Shown: positions 1-8,502 of the stretch, one piece after another
Layout: every line of letters starts with the position of its first letter
Position numbering within the stretch: position 1 is the first letter of the stretch
DNA from: Parabacteroides sp. PH5-46
Lineage (GTDB): Bacteria; Bacteroidota; Bacteroidia; Bacteroidales; Tannerellaceae
DNA length: 64,000 nt
Direction: 5' to 3'
NCBI RefSeq assembly: GCF_029892785.1
Contig: NZ_JARXXA010000017.1
Location: 1 to 64,000, forward strand
Notes under the pieces: model-generated
The model's database searches: none
What the model was told of the DNA's origin: nothing
What the model saw: the letters and a program-made list of their open reading frames with translations, nothing else
Position numbers and translations under genes: made by a program

Positions 1-77
1 TAAAGATACTAATTCTTGCAGATATAAACAAGAAATAATCAAACTAATATATTGTCAATCAAATAAATGAAATGCTT

Positions 78-1802
78 TTAAGGATAGACTAAATATGATA
101 TAGATCTGCCGACTTTATCAATATCTTCATCATTGACCAATCTATGGATAAAATAGTTGTGAAGCTGGGAAATGATTGTGGTAGATATATCTGATGGGCG
201 CTGACTTGCAATTGTCATAAACACCCCAAATTTTCGCCCTTCCTTGATAATTTCCTCAAATACTTCAAGCCGATAATCTTTCCATGTATCACTTTCTCTA
301 CTTGATTGATAAGAGAGTATGTTGTGAGCTTCATCAATAATGATATTTAGATATGATAGGTCTTCTTCTTTTTTCTTTTTATGCTCATTGTATAGATAGC
401 GGGTTATTAAGAGTGGTATCATCTTCTTCGCATCTTGATTGGTATCATTCAAGTTTATAGTAGCAATATTTTTGCCATCCCAAAAATCTCGATCATCAGT
501 AAAGTCTATCAACTTCTCTATATCATTCACTACACTTTTTAGTTTATTGATGGCTGGAGCAATATGCTCGTTCATTGCCCTATTATTCAAAAGGTCTCTA
601 ATAAGTCTAAGATACATTATTTTGATGAACTTCTCAATAAAATTCGTAGGATCGGTATAAGCCCCTGCTTGCTGATAATAGAGAGTCTGCTTAGCAAATT
701 CATGATTAGAATTTCCATTTTGAGAAATATCTCGAATATTATTCAAATATGCTTCCCCTCTCCCTACGAGATAATAATAGCGGTTGTTGTCATGAAAAGA
801 AATATCACTTCTCAACTCTATTTCCTCTCCAGAATCCTCATCTATACGTTTTGGTACAATCTGTTCAACATAGTCTAAAAGAAGTTCTGCTTTGGGTTTA
901 TCAGCCATGCATAATATTTCGACAATACATTGTTTTAAATAATTCTTGAAATGAGTTTCATTGTTGATCCTTTTCGCAAGTTCAATACACCTACTAATAA
1001 ATGGTCGTTGCGTCTTTTCTGTTGCACTGGCGAAAATACAAAGCATATCAAGATCAAGCAAAGATTCTTTTGGTAGAGGCAGTGTGTCTTTTTTTGAGCG
1101 GGTTGAAAGATTACATATTTTCTTGTTTGAGACCATTACATCTTTGCCTGAATACTCGCCATTGAAATCCACAAATAAGAATTTAGAGTTATTTGAAAAA
1201 TTCAGATTATCTTTATATGATTCAAAGAGTTCTCTATATATCTTGGCGAGCGTATATGACTTTCCACTTCCTGTATTGCCAAAAACACCTATATGGCTTG
1301 AAAATAGTCTATTTACCCCTAAAGAGATTGGCATAAAGTTATCCGAGGATAATGTGCCTATTGTTATCGTCTTATCCGTGTCTTTACTAACAAATTTGTG
1401 AATTTTTACAAATTCTTCATTAGATAATAGATAGCACTCATTATCAATTAGGGGAAGTTCTTTCACTCCTTTAATAAATTTGTCTGAATCAAGGTAGCCT
1501 AGCAGACTAACACTTAAAATTCGATGTATTTTGTCCTCGCTTGAAGAATAATTGTTCCCATTTCGAGAAGTGTCTTCGGTAATATATTCACTTTCAACCT
1601 TAGCAATAATAGATGAGAAACCTTTGATGATTTTTATATAACCACCAACCGAGATATTTTTTACCAATCCACCTTTATAAATGATGTGGGAAAGATTTTT
1701 TTGTTTATCAACTCTTACTCTTACATCTCTTCCATTGACTGACAATACGCAGCCAATTCTAAATATAGACTGGTTGACAACTATCTCATTATTATTTGCC
1801 AT
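78..1802 (-). CDS. HerA-like hexameric ATPase of a SIR2-HerA defence pair, C-terminus apparently short
   Basis: This is a HerA/FtsK-type ATPase, expected to assemble as a ring and act with the SIR2 protein encoded just upstream as an anti-phage effector complex. An N-terminal beta-rich HAS-barrel-like region (about residues 10-70) precedes the motor. Walker A is GNTGSGKS at residues 175-182, Walker B is IIIDEAHNIL at about 487-496, an arginine-finger-like GRKFG lies near 522, and IASQRPSDIS is the sensor segment. The start overlaps the end of the SIR2 gene by 11 bp, which implies translational coupling. The frame ends 8 residues after VGRS; HerA proteins normally continue with further beta strands after this motif. 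I found no convincing continuation in the other two frames of the 77 bases to the window edge. The C-terminus is therefore probably truncated or frameshifted. The family call is strong; function in this copy is uncertain. Confidence 0.85.
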   Translation of the reverse strand: MANNNEIVVNQSIFRIGCVLSVNGRDVRVRVDKQKNLSHIIYKGGLVKNISVGGYIKIIKGFSSIIAKVESEYITEDTSRNGNNYSSSEDKIHRILSVSLLGYLDSDKFIKGVKELPLIDNECYLLSNEEFVKIHKFVSKDTDKTITIGTLSSDNFMPISLGVNRLFSSHIGVFGNTGSGKSYTLAKIYRELFESYKDNLNFSNNSKFLFVDFNGEYSGKDVMVSNKKICNLSTRSKKDTLPLPKESLLDLDMLCIFASATEKTQRPFISRCIELAKRINNETHFKNYLKQCIVEILCMADKPKAELLLDYVEQIVPKRIDEDSGEEIELRSDISFHDNNRYYYLVGRGEAYLNNIRDISQNGNSNHEFAKQTLYYQQAGAYTDPTNFIEKFIKIMYLRLIRDLLNNRAMNEHIAPAINKLKSVVNDIEKLIDFTDDRDFWDGKNIATINLNDTNQDAKKMIPLLITRYLYNEHKKKKEEDLSYLNIIIDEAHNILSYQSSRESDTWKDYRLEVFEEIIKEGRKFGVFMTIASQRPSDISTTIISQLHNYFIHRLVNDEDIDKVGRSISYLVYP

Positions 1803-2970
1803 AGTTGAAACTTACTGGAATCATGCGAGATATCCACTCAAAAACTTTATTTATTCCGCTAAAATCAAATTCTACAATATTGTCTATTCCAAACTTTTCC
1901 ATCGCCTCTTTATTAGCAGAGTTAAAGTTGGTTGGTGTAAATATTACTACATTGCTATTCGATTTGAACTTAGTTTGATATTTTTCTTCATCGGCATCTG
2001 AATGAGCAAAAATTGCGACCAATAAAGTTGGATTTGTTCTTGTTGCTCGCTCTACTATGCTCGCGATATGTTCATCTCCAAAAGAAAAGCCCATTACCAT
2101 CAGCAAAGAATTCTCTTTCTCGAGAGAATTAGAGAACATTCGCATTAAATCATAAAAATGGATATCTAAAACCGTTTCACTGAACTTTCTTTTGGTTGGA
2201 TTCACAATAATCAGTTTCTCATACGCGTCAAAAAACTTTTTTAGTCGAGTTCCTACTTTTATTTTCTGCCCTCCAATTTTAGTCTTGGCATCTTCTATCA
2301 TCTCGGAGAGACTATCCTTAAGAGAAATAAAAAAGTCATCTCCGATGATTGACAGCTCCTTAGAGATAGCGTCCACCAACTGAAGTCTTGAATCATTAAG
2401 TATTTGTCCGTATTCGTTCGCAGACCAATTTATTGAGCCATGCATCTTTAACAGATTGAAAACCGGTAGTTCAGTCGAGTTCTGAAAGTGGACACTGTTT
2501 TTAGTATATGATTTTTGGAAATTGCCTTCGTCAAAAATAGGCTTTACACTACCCTTGAAGCCATCATTCAATTCAACCTTGCATTTTTCAGCACTATTTT
2601 CAAAAAAAGTATCAATATTGGTTGTATATATGTTTAGCTGTTTAGCTAAGAGACTTCCGCCCCGATTATGAATTATCTGGTTCCACTGCTCAAGAAAAAA
2701 TGAATATTGATCTATAACTTGCTGATAGATGCCAATATTTTTAGCTTTTTCTGAATCAATATTGGGATACATAACTTGGATAAAATACGACTTGTAGATT
2801 GATCCCTTAACAAGACTTTTTATGTTGTCGGACTCTTTGTTGTCATTCAGATCGGCTAACAACGTTTCTATATCTCCCAGTGTTGACAAGTATGGGCGAG
2901 ACAAGCCAGAACCAATCAAAAAATTGATGTTGGCTGATTGAATAAACTCTTTCAGTTTTTCGATTCTCAT
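1792..2970 (-). CDS. SIR2-domain protein (predicted NADase) of a SIR2-HerA defence pair
   Basis: A 392-residue SIR2-like protein. The Rossmann NAD-binding signature GSGLS is at residues 20-24. A TTNID motif comes near residue 115, the catalytic-histidine segment MHGSINW near 175, and a second Rossmann-like strand GFSFGDEH near 300. In known SIR2-HerA systems the SIR2 subunit depletes NAD on phage infection while HerA provides the oligomeric scaffold and motor. Here the gene overlaps the herA-like gene by 11 bp and starts 11 bp after the stop of a large nuclease-methyltransferase gene, so the three probably share one transcript. No transmembrane segment or signal peptide is seen, so it should be cytoplasmic. 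The SIR2 fold is clear; the NADase activity is inferred from family behaviour. Confidence 0.87.
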   Translation of the reverse strand: MRIEKLKEFIQSANINFLIGSGLSRPYLSTLGDIETLLADLNDNKESDNIKSLVKGSIYKSYFIQVMYPNIDSEKAKNIGIYQQVIDQYSFFLEQWNQIIHNRGGSLLAKQLNIYTTNIDTFFENSAEKCKVELNDGFKGSVKPIFDEGNFQKSYTKNSVHFQNSTELPVFNLLKMHGSINWSANEYGQILNDSRLQLVDAISKELSIIGDDFFISLKDSLSEMIEDAKTKIGGQKIKVGTRLKKFFDAYEKLIIVNPTKRKFSETVLDIHFYDLMRMFSNSLEKENSLLMVMGFSFGDEHIASIVERATRTNPTLLVAIFAHSDADEEKYQTKFKSNSNVVIFTPTNFNSANKEAMEKFGIDNIVEFDFSGINKVFEWISRMIPVSFNYGK

Positions 2971-2981
2971 CTATTATATGT

Positions 2982-5900
2982 TTAATTGTCAATAGTGGAC
3001 ATTATTTTGTTTGTCATTACCAACGCCTTTATTATGCGTTGATAGTGCATAATGTCATCATAGGCTAGTGTGCGCCCTTGTCTGTCTTTTAGCCATTTCT
3101 GGGCGGGCTGATAGCCGCCTATATAGAATTGCCATGCTGTTAGGGGTACATTGTCAAAATACTGTTGGTCATTTACCCATATCCGACCGCTCTGTTCATC
3201 AGGAAATAATTCCCAGCGTGGTTTACCTACAATATTATCTCCGGCAACAGGATATTGCGTGATAAGTTTCGATAAGGAGGGATGCTCCATCAAATGAACC
3301 TTACGAAGTTCGCCTCCAATGACAACAAGGCGATGAAACTCTTCCGCGTCTTGCGGATAAGGCACATATGGGAAGTCTGTTTTTAGAAATTCTTTGTATT
3401 TCTTGCGGTATGCCGGACTATGAAGGATGGCATAGATATAATCGAGTAAATCTATCGGAGCATATTTGTTAGTATCGCCACTTTTTTCTGCCTCAAATTC
3501 CAGCCCAACGCCTGTAGTTATCTTCTGAACGATCTTTAAGTCAAGGTTGGGAGTACGGGTAGTGTTAAGTAAGTCAGACTGTTGTGGATATAGATATAGA
3601 GGGAATATATATCCGGTCTCTTTTGTTTGAGAAGATATATTGCACATATCAGATAATAGCTTACTTACAAATACGTGCTGGAAATCGAATGATGATTGTT
3701 GTCTGCAGGTTATTAACGAAATATTGTCTTCCTTAAAAAGATGGTTTGCGATTTCGGCTCTAGGATAAGCGACAAATCCTTTAGACTTGCCAGTATAGAA
3801 AGTGTATCGCTCGTCAAAAGGCCTATACATAATCTTAATCGCTCTCGGATTATTTGATTTCAGGTCATTTTTTGCAGCATTAATAGTCCAATCTCGACCA
3901 TCCATAGGTAGTTGTAAAATAGACCGTATATGCTCTGGGTCATTTAAAGCAAACACATTCTGTACATCACAGAGCTCTTGTTCTGTGAATTTTATGGTAA
4001 TTTTATCTCGCTTTGTCTGAAAACCAGATACATTTAATACAAATAGTCTGTCTATTTTGAATCCTTTTTCATATTCTTTAATCAAAGAAAAGTCTTTGGG
4101 GACGAAAAAGTAGTATGGCGCAGAGATGGCTAACTCAGACCAGTTGATTGTATGTAAATTGCCGGCATTTAATACAGAGTATTTATCTTCTCGTTTGCCA
4201 TAAAGATCATGATGAAAGACTTTTCCTAATTGTGTTGGTGCTTTTTCTCCGGTCTTTATGAAAATGTTGATTGAGACCCCCTGCATAATATCAAAGACAT
4301 TTTCATCTTTGCTACCATCTAAGGCAGTCTCCTTTTTTTTCGTGCTACCGTGTAAGTCTATGATATATATCTTATCAAAAGTAGTGAGTAGAGATTTTCG
4401 CATCTGACGATGAGTTACTCCGTCAATAAAGCTATTATTAGAAATATAGGCTAAGACTCCCTCTCCATTTTCATCTATGAAATGCTGCCCATATCGAATA
4501 AACTTGATATAGTCGTCATCAAGATTGATCTTTCGTTCGTTCAGATTTTTCTTGTAGTCCGCAATGAGATTCTGAATCCATTCTCCTTTGTTGTTGCTAC
4601 TCACACTATACGGCGGATTTCCCAATACTACCATAACGGGTGTGTTGCGTTTAATCTCGTTTGCACCATTGGCTTCGCGAGCGAGAAACTGAGCAAAGAG
4701 CGTTCCGGTGTCTTTGTGATACTCTTCCAATGAATTGGTAAGGAATACACGTAGGCGTTTGTTTTCTATCGCTTTATATCCAGTTTCAGTAAGCAGCCAA
4801 TCCAACTTCAGATGCGCCATTGTATAGGAAGCCATCAATAGCTCAAATCCATTGAGGCGAGGAAGCAGATGTTCTTCTACATAACCCTGCCACATGCCGG
4901 TCTGTCCTTGAAACTTATCGTATATTTGACTTACAACTTCTGCCAAGAAAGTTCCTGTTCCTGTCGCCGGATCAAGTATCTGCACTTTGTGGGTTTCTAC
5001 TTGTTCTTTCTTTTTATTATCAGTATAACGCTTATCGAGACTTTGTATGATGCTGCGCTCAATCTTGATTTTTGACGTATCTGCCAATCCCATTGGCAAG
5101 TCAAACTCTTGTTGTAAAATTTCATCTACAGCTCTTACAATAAAGCTTACTACTGCCTGTGGAGTATACCAAACGCCACGACTTTTTCTCAATTTTGGAT
5201 CATAAGCAGAAAGAAAGTTTTCGTAAAAATGAATCATCGGATCGGTTTGCTGTGTCCGCTTTCCAAATCCTTTCATAACAGCTTGAATATCCGTGGCACG
5301 AAAAGTCTCGGCCAAGTCATCTACTATCCAACTGATTCGTTCGTCGAGATCATATCCGGCAACATTTTGAAACAGTTGCCGGAGAAATGGATTAGTTTTA
5401 GGAATCAGTGTCGCTGCTTCATGGCGAGAAAAGGTGTCGGGAGTAGAATCGTGCAAACGAGCCGCAAACATACCATAAGCAATAGTTTGAGCATATACAT
5501 CGGCAAACTCTTTAGGGGTGATGTCATGAATCAAAACCTCTTTAAATGCATTCATCTGTCCTTCCAAGTTTCCTTCTATATCGCCTTGTGAAAAAGACTT
5601 TTCAATCACATCGGCTAATAATCGCGCCTTGCCCGCCATTATTTCAGCCAGCTTAGCCGAGGAGGTTATGCGTTGTGGTTTCGCATCACCAAAACGAGTT
5701 ATCAGGTGAGTGAACTTATCGAAGTTTTCTTGCAGAGGAATAATCTTTTCACCTTTGAGCTCCGCAATACGGATGCTTTCAACAAACTCACCTTTTTCAT
5801 ACAATAAAAAGTCAAGGTAGTCGGTGAACAGGATATTATCTAACGAATTTTTATACCGAGTGAATTGTTCTTTATTCTTATTGCGACCGGTAAGGTCGGA

Positions 5901-6134
5901 ATCGTTAATATCCTTTGCTTCAATAAACGCTACCGGGATATTATCCGTCTTTCGTTGCAGAATATAGTCAGGAGCTCCACAGGCTTGTCGCGCCGGTTCG
6001 TTAAGCACGATAAGATGGGGTAACATCGTTGCCAGAAGCTGTTGCAAAGCAGGTCGATAGGTGTGTTCACGTGCAACTCCAGATTGGTATTGCCTTTGTA
6101 ACTCTTCGATATACTGTTTTATGTTCATTTTCAA
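2982..6134 (-). CDS. Type ISP-like restriction/adenine methyltransferase fusion without a helicase domain
   Basis: A 1050-residue protein. The N-terminus has a PD-(D/E)xK-like nuclease pattern: PD at residues 55-56, then a hydrophobic strand with E72 and K74 in FIEAKD. A helical linker follows, then an N6-adenine methyltransferase with SAM motif I DPATGTGTF starting at residue 388 and catalytic motif IV NPPY at 506-509. The remaining 500 residues resemble the type ISP target-recognition region. Classical type ISP enzymes such as LlaGI carry a RecA-like helicase between nuclease and methylase; none is visible here, because the nuclease is followed only by about 230 linker residues. It could be a one-protein restriction-modification enzyme or a self/non-self sensor serving the SIR2-HerA genes 11 bp downstream. 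A -7 box lies just upstream of the start. Confidence 0.85.
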   Translation of the reverse strand: MKMNIKQYIEELQRQYQSGVAREHTYRPALQQLLATMLPHLIVLNEPARQACGAPDYILQRKTDNIPVAFIEAKDINDSDLTGRNKNKEQFTRYKNSLDNILFTDYLDFLLYEKGEFVESIRIAELKGEKIIPLQENFDKFTHLITRFGDAKPQRITSSAKLAEIMAGKARLLADVIEKSFSQGDIEGNLEGQMNAFKEVLIHDITPKEFADVYAQTIAYGMFAARLHDSTPDTFSRHEAATLIPKTNPFLRQLFQNVAGYDLDERISWIVDDLAETFRATDIQAVMKGFGKRTQQTDPMIHFYENFLSAYDPKLRKSRGVWYTPQAVVSFIVRAVDEILQQEFDLPMGLADTSKIKIERSIIQSLDKRYTDNKKKEQVETHKVQILDPATGTGTFLAEVVSQIYDKFQGQTGMWQGYVEEHLLPRLNGFELLMASYTMAHLKLDWLLTETGYKAIENKRLRVFLTNSLEEYHKDTGTLFAQFLAREANGANEIKRNTPVMVVLGNPPYSVSSNNKGEWIQNLIADYKKNLNERKINLDDDYIKFIRYGQHFIDENGEGVLAYISNNSFIDGVTHRQMRKSLLTTFDKIYIIDLHGSTKKKETALDGSKDENVFDIMQGVSINIFIKTGEKAPTQLGKVFHHDLYGKREDKYSVLNAGNLHTINWSELAISAPYYFFVPKDFSLIKEYEKGFKIDRLFVLNVSGFQTKRDKITIKFTEQELCDVQNVFALNDPEHIRSILQLPMDGRDWTINAAKNDLKSNNPRAIKIMYRPFDERYTFYTGKSKGFVAYPRAEIANHLFKEDNISLITCRQQSSFDFQHVFVSKLLSDMCNISSQTKETGYIFPLYLYPQQSDLLNTTRTPNLDLKIVQKITTGVGLEFEAEKSGDTNKYAPIDLLDYIYAILHSPAYRKKYKEFLKTDFPYVPYPQDAEEFHRLVVIGGELRKVHLMEHPSLSKLITQYPVAGDNIVGKPRWELFPDEQSGRIWVNDQQYFDNVPLTAWQFYIGGYQPAQKWLKDRQGRTLAYDDIMHYQRIIKALVMTNKIMSTIDN

Positions 6135-6151
6135 ATTGTTTTACTTGCTTA

Positions 6152-6159
6152 CAAATTTA
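6152..6159 (-). promoter_or_regulatory. Candidate -7 box for the methyltransferase-SIR2-HerA operon
   Basis: On the minus strand this reads TAAATTTG, matching the Bacteroidetes -7 consensus TAnnTTTG, 18 bases upstream of the methyltransferase start. No separate good promoter is seen in front of the two following genes, which supports a single transcript for all three. Confidence 0.45.
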
Positions 6160-6232
6160 ATGAATATTAGGCAAATGGGAACAACAATAATGAAGAACCT
6201 TTGTTTTTAGCAACTTATGTTGTTTTCTTACT

Positions 6233-6361
6233 CTATACTTGGCAGCCAAAAAGAAGGTTATGTGCTCTTGCTATATCTTCAGGGTCTATTACACTTAATA
6301 AATATATTATATGCTCAAAAATTGGTTATCCTGCTAATAGAATTTCGTTACCTTTGACCAT
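6233..6361 (-). pseudogene. Possible gene remnant with an in-frame stop
   Basis: The 290-base gap between the divergent methyltransferase and KAP genes holds a minus-strand reading frame that starts with ATG at 6361 and ends with TAG at 6233. It is interrupted once, by TAA at 6326-6328. The stretch after that stop reads PIFEHIIYLLSVIDPEDIAR then AHNLLFGCQV, which has the texture of real protein rather than random AT-rich translation. I do not recognise the family. It may be the C-terminal relic of a gene replaced when the defence cargo was exchanged. It could also be chance, since only about 30 codons remain. Confidence 0.35.
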
Positions 6362-6424
6362 GGTTAGTATGTTCGTAGTGTAGCATTATAACACTTTGTA
6401 GAATAGTATAATAAGATTAATCGT

Positions 6425-7855
6425 ATGATTTGTAGGTTACAAGACCCCGAAATAATAGAACGCAATCCTTTTCAGAATTGTAAATTAGGACGTGAAAAGT
6501 ATGCTAGAATATTAACACAGATAGTTTCTTCTTACACAAATGGTTGTGTCTTGGCTATCAATGGGGAATGGGGAAGTGGAAAAACAACATTTATGAAAAT
6601 GTGGCGTCAATACTTGAATAAAGAGAATTTCAAAACGCTATACTTCAATGTGTGGGAACACGATTTTGTTTCAGACCCTTTAGTCGGCTTAATAGGGGAG
6701 TTGCAAGAATTAGAACTCAAAGAGAATGTTAAAAGCAAGTTAGCGACCGTTATTGCTACTGGCGGAAAAATTTTTACCAGCATCGTTTCTGCCGCAACTA
6801 CCACTGCAGTAAAGAAATATTTAGGAGATGAGATAGGTGATGTTCTTAAAGCCGGAATAGATGCATCTTCTGATTTATTAAAAAAAGAATTAGATACTTA
6901 TAAAGAGCAATGCAACTCAATAAAAGAATTTCGCAATGCATTGATCGATCTTGTTGATTCTTGTAATGAAGGTAAGCCCTTAATATTTATGGTGGATGAA
7001 TTGGATAGATGCAATCCGGCTTATGCGGTAAAAGTCCTCGAAAGGATCAAACACCTTTTCTCTATTCCCAATATTGTATTTGTTTTATCGATCGACAAGA
7101 AACAGCTATGCAGCTCCATCCGAGGATACTACGGCAGTGACTCTATCAATGCGGAAGAATATCTCAAACGCTTTATAGATATAGAATATGCTTTGCCAGA
7201 GCCAGATATAGACAAATTTTGCGCCTATCTTTTTGATGTGTATGACTTTGATGCTTTTTTCGAAAACCCTCAACGTTTATCTAATTTTAGAGATAGAGAA
7301 GAGGGTGAGAGTTTTGTAAAAATGTCCAAAATTATATTTGCTCAGATGCATCTTAATTTAAGGCAAATGGAAAAAATATATGCGCATATTCGTCTAACGC
7401 TACAAACAATTCAAACAAATAGCTATTCTCAACCTGGTACGATTTTACTTTTGCAATACTTCCGTATATCCTACCCTGATTTTTATCACTCTTTACTTAC
7501 CAAAAAAATAACGATACAAAAAATTGTTCAATTTTTAGAAGAAAAGTTGCCTGCCAGACTTCTTTCCTCATCAGACGTATACGATACCAATTCTCGTTTT
7601 GTTATCTTCGAAATTGCAAAGCTCTTGTCTTGCTATTCGATTGATAGTAGAGGATTTAAAACTTATGAACTTCTAACCAAAGACGCAGAACCAGCATTAA
7701 CATTTAAGTTGAATGTAATAAATAACGACCTTCTATTGGGTGCTGTAAAACATTATGAAGAAAGAGGAGCGATAATAGGTGGTATATTTGATCTGAGTAT
7801 AATAATTCAACGCATTGAGTTATTATTTGAGCTTCAAGAACCAATACAAGTATAA
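6425..7855 (+). CDS. KAP-family P-loop NTPase
   Basis: A 476-residue KAP NTPase. Walker A is GEWGSGKT at residues 47-54; the FNVWEHD segment near 74-80 is typical of the family (YFNAWxxD). Walker B with the KAP-type DELDRC is at residues 191-196 and is followed by an NIVFVLSIDKKQL strand. Between the Walker motifs, residues 105-130 form a hydrophobic Ala/Thr-rich stretch at the place where many KAP proteins carry inserted membrane helices. This one is short and may not span. KAP NTPases recur in defence islands and accessory elements. The gene is transcribed away from the methyltransferase operon and converges on the mobilization genes, with a hairpin terminator between. It has no obvious partner gene on its own strand, so it may work alone. 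The function is not known. Confidence 0.87.
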   Translation: MICRLQDPEIIERNPFQNCKLGREKYARILTQIVSSYTNGCVLAINGEWGSGKTTFMKMWRQYLNKENFKTLYFNVWEHDFVSDPLVGLIGELQELELKENVKSKLATVIATGGKIFTSIVSAATTTAVKKYLGDEIGDVLKAGIDASSDLLKKELDTYKEQCNSIKEFRNALIDLVDSCNEGKPLIFMVDELDRCNPAYAVKVLERIKHLFSIPNIVFVLSIDKKQLCSSIRGYYGSDSINAEEYLKRFIDIEYALPEPDIDKFCAYLFDVYDFDAFFENPQRLSNFRDREEGESFVKMSKIIFAQMHLNLRQMEKIYAHIRLTLQTIQTNSYSQPGTILLLQYFRISYPDFYHSLLTKKITIQKIVQFLEEKLPARLLSSSDVYDTNSRFVIFEIAKLLSCYSIDSRGFKTYELLTKDAEPALTFKLNVINNDLLLGAVKHYEERGAIIGGIFDLSIIIQRIELLFELQEPIQV

Positions 7856-7880
7856 GCAAGACTGCAAAATACAGTCTTGC
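7856..7880. terminator. Hairpin terminator between convergent genes
   Basis: GCAAGACTG and CAGTCTTGC form a perfect 9-bp stem with a 7-base loop, followed by TATTTTAG. It starts directly after the KAP stop codon and lies before the end of the leftward mobilization unit, so it may serve both directions. Confidence 0.7.
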
Positions 7881-7916
7881 TATTTTAGTATGAGCTATTA
7901 GCATGACAGAAAAGAG

Positions 7917-8474
7917 TTAGTGGTTATTTTGTTTCAAATTCTCCGCCTCACGACTAAGTCGTTCCGCCTCTTGTTCTTTCAATCTCGCTTTTTCCAAACG
8001 CTTGGCTTCTTCCAATACTGCTTTCTCATGTTGCTCTACTTGCTTTCGGATAATTTTTACACTATCTCGCTTATAGTCAAATATATTTTCCAAATAGCCT
8101 ATTTCACCCGACGTTATTTCTCCTTGCATCTTAACATAGCGATATTTTAGGTCGTTATCTTTGTACATAGCCATTTCCTCTCGTTGGTAGTATATAACAA
8201 ACATACATACAAGCAAGGCAACACCTATACCGATTACACTAAAGAAGATTTTGTTCGAGGCAATGCTGAATATATGATGGCATTCTGTTTTTGTAGGCTT
8301 GCGAACCTCTTCGACTGTTTCTTGTAGCTTATCTGTCAATTCGTTTATGACGGATAAGTCCGGTAATTCTATTTCGGGTTGAATAACGGTAGGAGTATTA
8401 TCGTTCCCCTTTTTAATCAGTTTCTTGATTTCTTCAAAAAGCGTGTACACTTCGTTTATCTCTATATTTCTCAT
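7917..8474 (-). CDS. Membrane/coiled-coil protein downstream of the relaxase
   Basis: A 185-residue protein of unrecognised family. Residues 1-70 are soluble and mildly acidic. One transmembrane helix lies at about residues 75-96 (FFSVIGIGVALLVCMFVIYY). After that, residues 135-182 are a charged Glu/Lys/Arg heptad-like coiled coil (EEAKRLEKARLKEQEAERL). It begins 28 bases after the relaxase stop on the same strand and is the last gene of the mobilization unit. Single-pass coiled-coil proteins sit at this place in several Bacteroides mobilizable elements. A role in docking the relaxosome to the membrane or to a helper coupling protein is a reasonable guess, but nothing in the sequence proves it. 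Confidence 0.8.
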   Translation of the reverse strand: MRNIEINEVYTLFEEIKKLIKKGNDNTPTVIQPEIELPDLSVINELTDKLQETVEEVRKPTKTECHHIFSIASNKIFFSVIGIGVALLVCMFVIYYQREEMAMYKDNDLKYRYVKMQGEITSGEIGYLENIFDYKRDSVKIIRKQVEQHEKAVLEEAKRLEKARLKEQEAERLSREAENLKQNNH

Positions 8475-8502
8475 TCTCTTACTGTTTAATTTGTTAATAC
8501 AT

